A stretch of 64,000 nt of DNA from Acanthococcus lagerstroemiae (taxonomy: Eukaryota; Arthropoda; Insecta; Hemiptera; Eriococcidae), in assembly GCA_031841125.1 (NCBI GenBank), contig CM063106.1:5766001-5830000 (forward strand), written 5' to 3'. Shown here one piece after another: positions 48,866 to 58,959 of this stretch; positions within the stretch are counted from its first letter, which is position 1; each line of letters begins with the position of its first letter. Below the pieces are notes generated by a model. The model did not search any database, was not told the DNA's origin, and saw only the letters and a list, made by a program, of their open reading frames with translations. The position numbers and the translations under genes were made by a program.

Positions 48866-50270
48866 CCCCCCAGAGTGGAAATTTGAAATTTAGGAAGCTA
48901 CACTCAAATACATGAAATCAGTGTTATGTTAAAGCACTAGCATCAGTTTTGGCTTTCACCAACCACACAGTGGTCATGAGCGCCCCTACACACTCGCTTA
49001 GAAGCACCCCTCTCCCCTTGGAGCAGTTGCTAAAATAATTACTTGCCCTTGCCACCCTCAAAAGATTTTCAGAACACAAAAGTTGGATGACTCTAATTCG
49101 AGTGAAATTAATTTTTGTATATTATATACTCGAAAATTTTTCCGCCCCACAAAAATTTTCCCCCTCCGGGCCAGCAAACGTGCCTATATACGAGTACGTC
49201 CATCAGAGAGTTGCTGACATAAAAAGTTCTGTTTGGACTTGTCGGACGAACTGCTTAATTGAAACTCAGTTTACTATTCACGTTCCAGTAGTTTACTATC
49301 CCACAGAGTCACAGAGTAGAGCATTATTGAGAACTGAGTAGTATACTTGTACTAAGTATAATTCAATAGTTTACTATAAAACACTCAATTTACTGATGAA
49401 ATTTCAGCAGCTTATACTATTCAACTGAATAGAAGCCCTATGTCTGTGGCGGATCCAGACAGGGCTATGGAGGCTTTAGTCTCCCCTTCTTCAGTACCAT
49501 TAAGCTTACACTAGTTACTTTAATATTCGAAACAACAGTGCAATTTCCAGTGGGATGCCAACAGGTGAACAGTTCCTTCACACTTTCTACTCTTTTTTTT
49601 TACCGGAATACGATCCGGAATCAACTCTAAAAGTTTGGACAGAGCCAAAATTGAATCCGTTGTTGTAAATTCAAATTTGTTCTGAAAACGAAACTAGGTC
49701 AGAGCCATTAAACTGGCTTCGATTTTGATGCCTCTCAGGTTCCTGATTACTATCATATTTATGCTCGCGCGAGTCTACGATATATAAGTCAAACAGAATT
49801 GGTACTGGACTCACTCGCCATGAAAAATTGTCATATGTTTTGCTGTAAATCTATCTTATTGGCGACTGAATTTTCAAAATTAAAAATTGCTGTGATTTAC
49901 GCTCTCAGAATAATAGTACAGTGTCTAAGTGAAAAACTGTAAGAAAATTATTTCCATACAAGCAATTATTAGCTTCCTTCATGAATATAGTAAAAGAAAA
50001 TTCAGCATACTTTACATATTGTCTTATATGTTCCATAAATGCAAGTGACTTTATCAAGTTTTCGTTTTCGGAGCATGTATTATATCAAGCAAAAAGGCCA
50101 ACATTGATTTATTGTCTGGGTGAGTAAATATTACCCAATTGTGCTTGAACTTTTTGAAACTTTTTTAAAATTACATTTGAATACTGATTAAAGAAAATTT
50201 TCAATATAATGAACACCACAATGTCTGAGTTACGAAAATTTTGAAAATTCCAAAAATCAGTTAATGAGTA
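47990..50270. other. Intergenic, no gene; CT microsatellite
   Basis: A (CT)n run lies at about 48808-48862, followed by a C tract. The fragment tgtggcggatccagac near 49443 resembles a hAT terminus without a partner. No supported coding sequence. Confidence 0.55.
48808..48862. repeat. (CT)n microsatellite
   Basis: An almost pure CT dinucleotide run, interrupted once by ttt near its start and ending in a C tract. Confidence 0.95.
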
Positions 50271-50642
50271 TGTTAACGGTTGCGATGTACTTTAGGTACT
50301 CGCAGATAAACTAGCGAGCAATACGTTTATATTCTCGTGAAGGTTTTCAATAAATCGCAGCTTTCATACCGTTATCTGTTGATTACTATACGGCGGAAGG
50401 TGCAATCTTGATTTTGGCGTCGTTATTACGACGAACTTAACCGAGTAATAGTTCGAGCGTCGCGGCGCTCTTTGAACTCACGCACAGTTGGTATCGTGCA
50501 GGGCGAGCTACTTTTAGCTTCAGCCTACTGGTACAGACGTGCGACGTTAGGGGCGTAAAATTCTCCCGTTTCTCTTTCCATCTTATTTTCGGGGTTGGAT
50601 TCCCACCCCTCTGATCAGCTATTACCATTTTAACCGTCTACA
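50271..50642 (+). repeat. 5' LTR of the BEL/Pao element
   Basis: It begins tgttaacggttgcgatg and ends accgtctaca. It contains an AATAAA at 50349-50354. It is preceded by gagta, the target-site duplication. Confidence 0.96.
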
Positions 50643-50647
50643 TTTTT

Positions 50648-50664
50648 TGGTCCTCCGGGCCGGA
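50648..50664 (+). other. Primer-binding site, probably tRNA-Tyr
   Basis: tggtcctccgggccgga starts 5 bases after the LTR. Its complement ends in the CCA of a tRNA 3' end and resembles eukaryotic tRNA-Tyr acceptor/T-arm sequence with about two differences. The isoacceptor is inferred from memory of the tRNA and is not proven. Confidence 0.6.
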
Positions 50665-50689
50665 TACCTAGAACCCCCTTTGGTTTAAA

Positions 50690-53600
50690 ATGGCTGATCA
50701 GAAAGCATCCGTGCTTAAAAATTACCGGTTTTGGAAAAGAAATGTATTGAGAACTAGAGATGCCTATGTCACATGGACGAAAGAAGAGATCACCTCATCG
50801 GTTTACAGCCAGTTGAAGATTCTTCGAGACGAGTTAAAAGAAGCATTGCAGAAGGTTAGAGAATATCATCTCTCCCTACTAGATCACATAGACCAGAAAG
50901 ATGAAGAAAAAGCTTCAAAAGAAGAGGAAGCCTTGCAAAAAGAGACAGAAGATATCCGATGGCATGCAGTTACAACGCTTGCTAAGATCAATGAGACCTT
51001 AGAAGCGACAGAATCCCGTTCAGAACCGAGTCGTGGATCCTTGCTGAATGGCACCTTCCGTGAAACCAGTTCTGCCCCAGCGAAATATCCGAAAATTGAA
51101 TTACCCGAATTTAATGGAGATTTGAAAAAATTCTTGGACTTCCGTGGGTTGTTTTCTAACCTGGTACATGACAACCCTGATCTTGCGAATGTTACAAAGC
51201 TTTATTATTTAAAGAATTCCTTAGTCGGGGAAGCTGCCAAAGTTTGCACCGATATCGAATTATCCGGTGACGGTTACATAGAAGCCTGGAATAGATTGAA
51301 TGACTACTATGATAATCGCCGCATCATAATCCGCGCCCACCTCCAGGATCTGTATAATCTTAAACAGGTTGAGTCCGAAGAAGGGTTAAAGCCATTATTA
51401 CATGATGTTGACGTCGCAATTCGTGGCCTAAAGCTCTGCGGCATGCCAACTGAGCATTGGTCTCAGATATTTGCCTTTTTTGTCCTCTCTAAGCTCGACA
51501 AGACCACGAAGAGAGATTTCGAGCACACGATCACCGATAACAGCACGTTCCCTGATTACGAATCGCTACGCAAGTTCATCCAAATACGAGCATCGAATGC
51601 GGACGCCAGTATGGCCGAACGAACAGTCACCAAAAACAACCAAAATGCGAAGCCCAAATACCAGAAGATGACGTCGTTCAACACATCCAAATTGAATTGT
51701 TACGTATGTAACGCGCCGCATTTGTTAATCGAGTGCAAAGAGTTTTCCAGGCGAGCCCCCCGCGAAAGATACGAGATCATCAAGAAGAATAAGCTCTGTA
51801 GTAACTGTTTTAGTGCAAACCATCGAGCATTTGATTGCAAGAAGAAACCCTGTAAAATGTGCAACAATAAGCACAATACCCTCCTCCATTTTGATAAGCC
51901 GATTGGATCCGAGCCAAGTGTGTGCTCAAACCCGACTAACCGTGAGCCAAGTGCGTGCTCAAAACCGATTAACCATGAGCCAAGTGCGAGCTCAAAACCA
52001 ACCCTAGACCTTGCAGCAAGCCAAACCTGCATGTTGTCATCTTCCCGTCGTAAGACGCTATTATTGCCGACAGCTCTTGTCAAATTCCATTCCGGAAACG
52101 CCTCTGGCACAATCCGCCTCCTGCTTGACAGTGGTTCCCAACCAACCCTAATCTCCGATGCTGCTGTCAAGAAATTTAAATTACCGACCACCCGCGCAAT
52201 GTATAAGACATCCGTCAAGGGCATCGGAAACGATCCGATATTTACCGAGTTTCTTTGCTCACTTACATTGAAGTCGCGTTTTGGAGAAACCGAGATGGAC
52301 ATCCAGGCGGATGTAGTGCCCGCAAAATCCTTATCATACGCCGTCCGGGATCTATCGTCTGAAGCCTTATTTGAAAGGTTTAGCCAGTATGATTTAGCCG
52401 ACAAAGCCTTCGAGTACCCGGTAGTCCAGGTGCCAAATGTGGACATGGTCATTGGTGCCGAGTATTACGAAAAATGCATATTGAACCAAACCCGCCAGAT
52501 TGGAACCGTCGTCATGAGAAATACTCTCTTCGGCTGGACCATCACCGGTGCTGTACAGAATACCCGCGCTGAACAAGCCTCTAACCTGATAACCTATACC
52601 AATGCTGCCACCTGCATAGACGATCAGTTGCGCAAATTCTGGGAGGTTGAGGAGGCAATTCCCACCGGGCCAATTGGCCACGAGCACAATTTGTGCAATG
52701 AGTTCTTTGAAGAAACTTACCGCCGCTCTGATACCGGGCGGTTTATCGTTCGTATCCCCTTGAAAGTGGACCGGGAAGAAATTACTGAAAACCGAAATAG
52801 AGCGTTAGCAAGCTTGTTGAAAGTTGAAAGGTCATTGGACCCTACTACCCGTGCCATGTATGTCGAATTCATGCGTGAATATGAAGCGTTGGGACATATG
52901 TCCAGAGTACCTATAGATGAAATGCAGAAACGCTCTTATTATATCCCTCATCGCGCAGTTGTACGACCGGAAAGCACGACTACGAAGCTACGCGTTGTTT
53001 TCAATGCAACTGCGAAAGACCGTTCAGGGATTTCTCTGAACGAAGCTTGTATGACTGGACCCAACATCCAATCGGAGCTGCTAGATATATTGATCCGATT
53101 TCGTAGGCACCCTGTAGCCATCTGCGCCGACATAGAAAAAATGTATCGGCAAGTACTAATCGACGAAAGTGATCGCGACTTGCAACGGATACTCTGGCGA
53201 GAAACTACCACATCTGATATAGTCGAATACCGGCTCAACACGGTTACATATGGTACCGTACCCGCTTCCTTTTTAGCAACCAAATGTTTAAACGTCCTAG
53301 CTCGACAAATAGAAGACAGTCATCCCATGGCTGCAAGCTCCATCCGCCGAGATTTTTACATGGATGATTGGATATGTAGCTGCAGTTCCTTAGAAGAAGC
53401 AAAACAGCTACAAACCGAAATACACCGGACTTTATTAGGTGCCGGATTCCCGCTCCGAAAGTACATGAGCAACTCAGTAGAGTTCATAAGTGCTCTCGAT
53501 CCTGCTTTTATAGCCAGTAAACCATTGGAACTTCACTCGTCCCAAACTACCGTGTCCATTCTTGGATTGATCTGGGATCCAACAGAAGACGTGTTCCGTG

Positions 53601-55912
53601 TGAAAGTAGCCGCCTGCACTTTGAATCCAAACCAAGAGATAACAAAGAGAGAATTGCTTTCTGATGTAGCTCGAATTTTTGACCCGCTCGGATTTATAGC
53701 ACCGATCACAGTTCGAGCAAAAATGCTGTTGCAACGTGTCTGGAGGGAACAGCTGGGTTGGGATGAGACTGTGTCCCTCGAGCTAGCCGAAGCTTATCGA
53801 GCATATAGAGCAGAGCTCAACCAGCTGTCCGAGTTCCGAATCAGACGCAGATGGTCGCTACTACAGCACGTGGGAATCCAGCTCGTTGGGTTTTGTGATG
53901 CCAGCGAGCGAGCATATTGTGCAGCAGTGTACAGCAGGGCAATCGATGAGTCAGGAAACGTCGACACTTACCTCGTCTGCGCCAAAACTCGAGTAGCCCC
54001 ACTGAAAGAGCTTACAATACCCAAACTAGAACTGCAAGCAGCTGTACTGTTATCAGAACTCATCACTCGCGTGAGACTCGAATTGAATATCGACGTCTCA
54101 AACGTTTACTGTTTCTCGGATTCCCAAGTTACATTATGTTGGATCGCGAAACCAGAAAAACCGTGGAAAGTATTCGTAAAAAACCGAGTGAAAAAAGTGA
54201 CCGAGCTTATTCCAAGTAGTCACTGGTTTTACGTCGGCACAGCCGAGAATCCTGCCGACTTAGGCACACGCGGTCTGGCTGTTGATAAACTCTTGAAGTC
54301 CAATCTATGGCTTTCAGGGCCTAAGTTCCTGTTATCCGTACCCGCGTTCCACGAAAAGACAGTGTTGGCTTCGCCACCGATTGACTACAACACTGAGATA
54401 TCATGTGGAAGCATCGTTATAGAAAAACCGATACCGTTTATAACGGTGATCAATTCCTTCTCTTCTTATGAAAGGTTAATATCGACATTTTCGTCGATTT
54501 TTCGATTGTTCCGGAAGAAAAGTGGCGCCGTCGACATGTTGGCAGCTCGGAAAGCGGCTGTCAACGCAGTGCTCCGTATAGCGCAGGCGAGCTGGTTTCC
54601 CGAAGAATTATCCGCCTTACGCGAAAACAGACTTATTCATAGGAAAAGTCCGCTTCTACCATTATCCGCGTTTTTAGATGATGATGGAATCCTCCGAGTC
54701 GGAGGCCGTCTTCACAATTCCAGTTTTTCGTTCGAAAAACGCCATCCAGTGATAATCCGAGCTAACTCCCATGTAGCAGAAGTCTTCATTCGCCATGTGC
54801 ACTTGAAGTACTATCATGCGGGCAATTCCTTCCTCGCAACGTTTGTCTCCGCAAACTTTTGGTGTGTAGGGAGTTTGTCAAAAGTAATTAAGCGCGTTCT
54901 CCATACCTGTATCACGTGCATTCGATTTAGTCAGAACCACAAATCGGGACAGCTAATGGGAGCGCTACCGTCAGAGCGAGTCACAGTAACCCGTCCATTT
55001 ACTGTAGTTGGTACAGATTTAGCAGGACCTTTCTGGGCCAGATGTACGGCCCATCGCTCTGTAAAATGGTTCAAGATTTGGTGCTGTGCATTCATTTGTT
55101 TTACGACCAGGGCTGTTCATCTAGAAATTGTATCAAACCTCTCCACTGAAGCATTCTTGTCTTGCTTTCGACGCTTCATAGCGCGAAGGGGAAAACCGAA
55201 TACAGTTTGGTCCGACCACGGCACAAACTTTGTAGGCGCAAAAAACCACCTGAATGCGACAGTACATGAAGTCGAAACCTTCGCAGTCAAAGAGGGAATC
55301 CGATGGAATTTTATTCCGCCCCGATCCCCTCATAAAGGAGGATTGTGGGAAGCGGCAGTTAAATCGATGAAATATCATCTAATTAGGTCTACAGAGGGCC
55401 AGGCTCTGACTTTCGAAGAGTACGGGACCTTGTTCGCAGAAATCGAACGAATTTTGAACTCGCGACCGCTCTGTTACCGTAAGACAGCTGACGAGACCAC
55501 ACCTTTAATAACGCCGTCGCATTTCTTGATCGGCAACTCGTTACTCAGTTTGCCTGAGCCGGAAGATGGCTCGCCCTTAAGCCTATCAGCCAGATATGAG
55601 CTTTTAAAGAAACAGGTGAACAGCTTTTGGAAGTATTGGAGGGCAGACTACCTTACCCAGCTCCAAAAGAAAACGAAGTGGTGTCGAGCACAACCTAACA
55701 TGATGGTTGATCAGGTGGTCCTATTAAAAGACGACCACTTGAAGCCGGGTGACTGGAGTCTGGGAAGAGTTGTCAAAGTCTACCCTGATGCTCAAGGAGT
55801 GGTCCGCACTGTGGACGTGCGAGCGAAAAATGCAATTAAACGTCGCTCTTGCACATCCTTAGTGCCGCTTCCCGTCGATGATAAACCCATAAGTCAATCC
55901 GAGCTGTCTTAG
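50690..55912 (+). CDS. BEL/Pao Gag-Pol polyprotein, 1740 residues
   Basis: The ORF starts 47 bases after the 5' LTR. Domains in order: a coiled-coil-like charged N-terminus; a DUF1759-type gag region (about 145-300, YPKIELPEFNGD); CCHC-type Cys/His clusters (CYVCNAPHLLIEC near 336, CSNCFSANHRAFDC near 370, CKMCNNKH near 387). The aspartic protease has LLLDSGSQPTLIS near 478. RT has LRVVFNATAKD near 767, CADIEKMYRQVL near 811 and the YMDD box (FYMDDWICSC) near 889. RNase H has GFCDASERAYCAAVY near 1066. The integrase has a zinc-binding HHCC near 1365-1410, the Asp in VGTDLAGPF near 1440, the Asp in VWSDHGTNF near 1505 and a Glu in GGLWEAAVKSMK near 1549. A DUF5641-type C-terminal domain follows. 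All catalytic residues appear present. Confidence 0.96.
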   Translation: MADQKASVLKNYRFWKRNVLRTRDAYVTWTKEEITSSVYSQLKILRDELKEALQKVREYHLSLLDHIDQKDEEKASKEEEALQKETEDIRWHAVTTLAKINETLEATESRSEPSRGSLLNGTFRETSSAPAKYPKIELPEFNGDLKKFLDFRGLFSNLVHDNPDLANVTKLYYLKNSLVGEAAKVCTDIELSGDGYIEAWNRLNDYYDNRRIIIRAHLQDLYNLKQVESEEGLKPLLHDVDVAIRGLKLCGMPTEHWSQIFAFFVLSKLDKTTKRDFEHTITDNSTFPDYESLRKFIQIRASNADASMAERTVTKNNQNAKPKYQKMTSFNTSKLNCYVCNAPHLLIECKEFSRRAPRERYEIIKKNKLCSNCFSANHRAFDCKKKPCKMCNNKHNTLLHFDKPIGSEPSVCSNPTNREPSACSKPINHEPSASSKPTLDLAASQTCMLSSSRRKTLLLPTALVKFHSGNASGTIRLLLDSGSQPTLISDAAVKKFKLPTTRAMYKTSVKGIGNDPIFTEFLCSLTLKSRFGETEMDIQADVVPAKSLSYAVRDLSSEALFERFSQYDLADKAFEYPVVQVPNVDMVIGAEYYEKCILNQTRQIGTVVMRNTLFGWTITGAVQNTRAEQASNLITYTNAATCIDDQLRKFWEVEEAIPTGPIGHEHNLCNEFFEETYRRSDTGRFIVRIPLKVDREEITENRNRALASLLKVERSLDPTTRAMYVEFMREYEALGHMSRVPIDEMQKRSYYIPHRAVVRPESTTTKLRVVFNATAKDRSGISLNEACMTGPNIQSELLDILIRFRRHPVAICADIEKMYRQVLIDESDRDLQRILWRETTTSDIVEYRLNTVTYGTVPASFLATKCLNVLARQIEDSHPMAASSIRRDFYMDDWICSCSSLEEAKQLQTEIHRTLLGAGFPLRKYMSNSVEFISALDPAFIASKPLELHSSQTTVSILGLIWDPTEDVFRVKVAACTLNPNQEITKRELLSDVARIFDPLGFIAPITVRAKMLLQRVWREQLGWDETVSLELAEAYRAYRAELNQLSEFRIRRRWSLLQHVGIQLVGFCDASERAYCAAVYSRAIDESGNVDTYLVCAKTRVAPLKELTIPKLELQAAVLLSELITRVRLELNIDVSNVYCFSDSQVTLCWIAKPEKPWKVFVKNRVKKVTELIPSSHWFYVGTAENPADLGTRGLAVDKLLKSNLWLSGPKFLLSVPAFHEKTVLASPPIDYNTEISCGSIVIEKPIPFITVINSFSSYERLISTFSSIFRLFRKKSGAVDMLAARKAAVNAVLRIAQASWFPEELSALRENRLIHRKSPLLPLSAFLDDDGILRVGGRLHNSSFSFEKRHPVIIRANSHVAEVFIRHVHLKYYHAGNSFLATFVSANFWCVGSLSKVIKRVLHTCITCIRFSQNHKSGQLMGALPSERVTVTRPFTVVGTDLAGPFWARCTAHRSVKWFKIWCCAFICFTTRAVHLEIVSNLSTEAFLSCFRRFIARRGKPNTVWSDHGTNFVGAKNHLNATVHEVETFAVKEGIRWNFIPPRSPHKGGLWEAAVKSMKYHLIRSTEGQALTFEEYGTLFAEIERILNSRPLCYRKTADETTPLITPSHFLIGNSLLSLPEPEDGSPLSLSARYELLKKQVNSFWKYWRADYLTQLQKKTKWCRAQPNMMVDQVVLLKDDHLKPGDWSLGRVVKVYPDAQGVVRTVDVRAKNAIKRRSCTSLVPLPVDDKPISQSELS
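51911..52009 (+). repeat. Three 33-bp tandem repeats inside Gag
   Basis: The 11-codon unit (EPSVCSNPTNR and variants) occurs three times in frame just after the zinc knuckles, lengthening the Gag-protease linker without breaking the frame. Confidence 0.9.
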
Positions 55913-55932
55913 GAAAGCACTACTCGCAGATA

Positions 55933-56538
55933 ATGTCTCGCACACGATTGATCTTAAAGGGTATTCGATTTCTTATTTCCACCCTATCCATTTCGTTTAC
56001 GTGCGAGCGTTTATCGCTATTGCCCGAAACGCATCACAAGTACTCCTGCCAGTTAGTTGTCTTTCCTTACCAAGCTTTCGCTCCATTCCTTTCATCGAAT
56101 CCTCCGACATACGAACCTACGTTTCCATTCTTAGTACTAACGTCGAATTGTCAGAACATGTCGAAGTCGGATGACGAGTACGACATCGAAATGTATGATC
56201 CCGACTTCCTCCGTAAGCAATGGGCAGCGGAGGTGGAGGCGTTAAGTACCGCTACCAAGCCACCGGAACGTTCATCCGTTGATGCAGTTCAAGGCCAAAG
56301 TTCCCGGGGTCATCTACCGGAGCAGTCGAACCCGAGACGGAATCCCCGAGGAAGAAACTCGTTGAGAAATTCGCGACGAAAAAGACGACAACAAAGCCGG
56401 TTTTTGAAAGGGCTCAGGAAAGAGCTGGACGAGCTAACGGAAGCCATCAAAGCCAATTTCTTCGCCCAACCGGACAAGGACATACCGCGAAAGAACCGAC
56501 GGTTAATGGCGGACGAAGATTCGGAAATGTCTGAGTAA
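55933..56538 (+). CDS. Additional 3' ORF of the BEL/Pao element (201 codons; likely functional start at 56158, 126 codons)
   Basis: The ORF lies between the Gag-Pol stop and the 3' LTR. The segment before 56158 has no domain I recognise and may be non-coding. From the ATG at 56158 the protein starts acidic (MSKSDDEYDIEMYDPDF), has a strongly basic middle (RRNPRGRNSLRNSRRKRRQQ, a likely nuclear-localisation or RNA-binding patch), a predicted helix (LRKELDELTEAIKANFF), and an acidic end (ADEDSEMSE). A TACTAAC box at 56135-56141 and an acceptor AG at 56153-56154 lie just before this ATG, so a spliced message could express it. No transmembrane helix is seen in the 126-residue form, so it is not an envelope. 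Function unknown. Confidence 0.7.
   Translation: MSRTRLILKGIRFLISTLSISFTCERLSLLPETHHKYSCQLVVFPYQAFAPFLSSNPPTYEPTFPFLVLTSNCQNMSKSDDEYDIEMYDPDFLRKQWAAEVEALSTATKPPERSSVDAVQGQSSRGHLPEQSNPRRNPRGRNSLRNSRRKRRQQSRFLKGLRKELDELTEAIKANFFAQPDKDIPRKNRRLMADEDSEMSE
56135..56154 (+). promoter_or_regulatory. Branch-point-like TACTAAC and 3' splice site before the small ORF
   Basis: TACTAAC is followed 13 bases later by tgtcag and then aacATG. The branch-to-AG spacing is short but workable. A donor in the 5' leader was not found; aag/gttaga near 50851 inside gag is one weak candidate. Confidence 0.4.
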
Positions 56539-56649
56539 TTTATTTATTTTTGTATATATGTATATAGTTTTTCTTTTTTTTTTGAAGTTGTTAACTAATT
56601 TTAAGATTGTTTAGGCTAATTTTATTTTGCGAAACCCCTGGTTTCACCC

Positions 56650-56657
56650 GGGGGGAG
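56650..56657 (+). other. Polypurine tract
   Basis: ggggggag directly abuts the 3' LTR, the usual priming site for plus-strand DNA. The sequence just upstream (acccctggtttcacccgggg) can fold into a short GC hairpin. Confidence 0.8.
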
Positions 56658-57029
56658 TGTTAACGGTTGCGATGTACTTTAGGTACTCGCAGATAAACTA
56701 GCGAGCAATACGTTTATATTCTCGTGAAGGTTTTCAATAAATCGCAGCTTTCATACCGTTATCTGTTGATTACTATACGGCGGAAGGTGCAATCTTGATT
56801 TTGGCGTCGTTATTACGACGAACTTAACCGAGTAATAGTTCGAGCGTCGCGGCGCTCTTTGAACTCACGCACAGTTGGTATCGTGCAGGGCGAGCTACTT
56901 TTAGCTTCAGCCTACTGGTACAGACGTGCGACGTTAGGGGCGTAAAATTCTCCCGTTTCTCTTTCCATCTTATTTTCGGGGTTGGATTCCCACCCCTCTG
57001 ATCAGCTATTACCATTTTAACCGTCTACA
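56658..57029 (+). repeat. 3' LTR of the BEL/Pao element
   Basis: 372 bp, offset from the 5' LTR by 6387 bases, with no difference noticed on reading. It is followed by gagta, the target-site duplication. The AATAAA at 56736-56741 is the likely polyadenylation signal of the element. Confidence 0.96.
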
Positions 57030-57370
57030 GAGTATATTCTCTACACCCACTTAAATAATACGTAGAGAACTGCGGTGAGGGGCACTGAATGCACTATAGA
57101 TTATGGATCACGGTTATAATTAATGATATTGTGACGAAATACCTACTATACTAGCATGCTGATGGTGGCGGCAAGGGGTGGGATCTCAGTGTAATTACAG
57201 TCTTTTGCTCTGTACTAACTGAAGTAGTATTAGCAGTACAGTCTTTATTTGCAGTTTGTATGATACTTACAAAATAACTTAAACTAGTGCGCCCACCTTC
57301 GTACACAGGGTTCCACTTTTCTCCAGCGATCACGAACTCTTGCATCCCTTCCACATGCTGTCTCCGCAAA
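57030..57370. other. No gene seen
   Basis: AT-rich flank of the BEL/Pao insertion, starting with the second copy of the gagta duplication. Confidence 0.5.
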
Positions 57371-57660
57371 TTTTATAATTTCGTCTTCCGACCTAGTCTT
57401 TTGTGTACCCACCTTTCTTTTCCACAGTAGTGTATCCATTCCATTATCATTTCTTCCTATCTACTTTCCCCTCCTGTCGTCACCTGCCCTGCGTAATCCA
57501 TCTTTAGTTTTTGAGCTATACGTGCCTGCAGTCTCTTGCTTACACTGCCCTTCTTTTTTACGCCAATTATTAGTTGTTCCATTGCTATTTGAGTCTTTGC
57601 GATCTTGTTCGTATGCTCCTCTGTGGCTGCCCAAACTTGGGCTCCGTAAGTGAGGAGTAC
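57371..57660 (-). mobile_element. RTE-like LINE 3' fragment, minus strand
   Basis: Reading the minus strand from about 57655 gives LTYGAQVWAATEEHTNKIAK followed by a KRLQARIAQK-type stretch and WIHYCGKERW. This is the 3' part of an RTE ORF2, as in the 27770-28570 copy. Frame breaks are present. Confidence 0.65.
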
Positions 57661-58804
57661 TTATTAAAAGGGCGAAAATATTATCCTCGGAGAAATTGAA
57701 AATCAGAATATTCACGAAGTGAAATACATGCAAAAATTAAACTTTATTGGAAACAATACGAAATAATACTTTAAAAAAATGTCGTCGGTTTCAACTCAAA
57801 TTCATATAGGTACCTAGGTACATTTAATACAACACCGAAAATAAAAATGTAATAATTATAACAAATCAAAGCTTAAGTGTACCTTAACAAAGCCATCAAT
57901 CCTGCACGTGAATGAATAAATTAACGAACTCGACTGTTTTGTTCACATATTTACTTATACGCTCAAGGAGCTCGATTACGAATCGAACGTCAAATTATTA
58001 TGTGCGGGATGAGATAAATAAAACTGCTTCGGTTCTTAAATGCACAACACATTATCTTTAGGAAATTCTGGAATATTATAAAAGAAAATAATTAGAACAA
58101 TTAATGGTAGGCTAGAATCCTTTTGAAAGTTTAACAGGAATTAAGGTCTGAAATGAAAATTTTCGGGAGGATTTGATTAATAGCTCAATTATCGAAGAAA
58201 TACATAATTTGCACATAGGAAACAATTCAGATAATTTTCTAGCTGTGTAGGAATCTGAATGCGTCATTCACGCCTTCTTTAGCGTGTATGCCGTCATTTC
58301 TTTGGCTTGATAGTAAAGTTCACCAAGTTTACGTTCACAGTTTAATTCTTGAACATCCGTCAGGAAATATAGAGTTGAAAAGTTTTTGGTTTTGGATGTT
58401 ATTTCTGGCTACCTACTTAATAGAGCATACTTGCAGGTACGGGAATTCTTCTATGGGAGTGGATTTAATGGTGCTGCCCCTTCAAAAGTGATTAAAAAAA
58501 TCACTTGCGAACGACGCGAACCGAATTTTCTAAATTTTTCGGAGAATTTGTGCGAAAAATTGAATTTTAGACGGTCACTGGAAAATGATCACCAAAATTC
58601 TCCATGCATACTTGAAATTAGCTTTTCTGCAGAGTATCTCATTGTTCACTTTCATGAAGTGGATAAACATGATGACCAAACTTGCAATTTAATATGACCA
58701 GTAATTTTGAATTTCTAGATTACGTAGGTTTACGCCTACAAACAAATTTTTGTAACTATACTGAAAATATATACCTACCTTATTATTAAAGGAACTTGTG
58801 GCTT
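57661..58804. other. No gene seen; downstream flank of CUB-like gene
   Basis: AT-rich. Short ORFs at 58288-58697 are unsupported. The 3' UTR of the CUB-like gene should begin here, but no AATAAA was found close to its stop. Confidence 0.45.
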
Positions 58805-58959
58805 TCACTGATTTGGTGCACTGGGACACAATACACCTGATTCACTCGTCTCTTCTGCTTTTACTTTATCAATCGTTAGCGTGATCAAATTGTTCGAATT
58901 ACCGCTGGAAACTAATCGAATTTTAGTCACTCCGCAAAATATTGCATCCATCACGTCAC
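58805..58959 (-). CDS. CUB-like gene, last exon
   Basis: 155 nt including TGA, phase 1 in. It encodes VMDAIFCGVTKIRLVSSGN and ends GVLCPSAPNQ. Its existence and exact phase fit with the middle exon are the best support for the gene. Confidence 0.8.

Larger units (their letters stand above)
50271..57029 (+). mobile_element. Full-length BEL/Pao LTR retrotransposon, apparently intact
   Basis: 6759 bp. Two 372-bp LTRs (TG...CA), a primer-binding site, one long Gag-Pol ORF, a second small ORF, a polypurine tract and a 5-bp target duplication (gagta at 50266-50270 and 57030-57034) are all present. By eye the LTRs are identical, and the long ORF has no stop or shift, so insertion is recent and the element may still be active. 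It lies between the CAP gene and the CUB-like gene and interrupts neither. Confidence 0.96.

Noticed and set aside
50437..50628. 63-residue minus-strand ORF present in both BEL/Pao LTRs
   Set aside because: Identical because the LTRs are identical; no domain, and LTRs are non-coding in this family.
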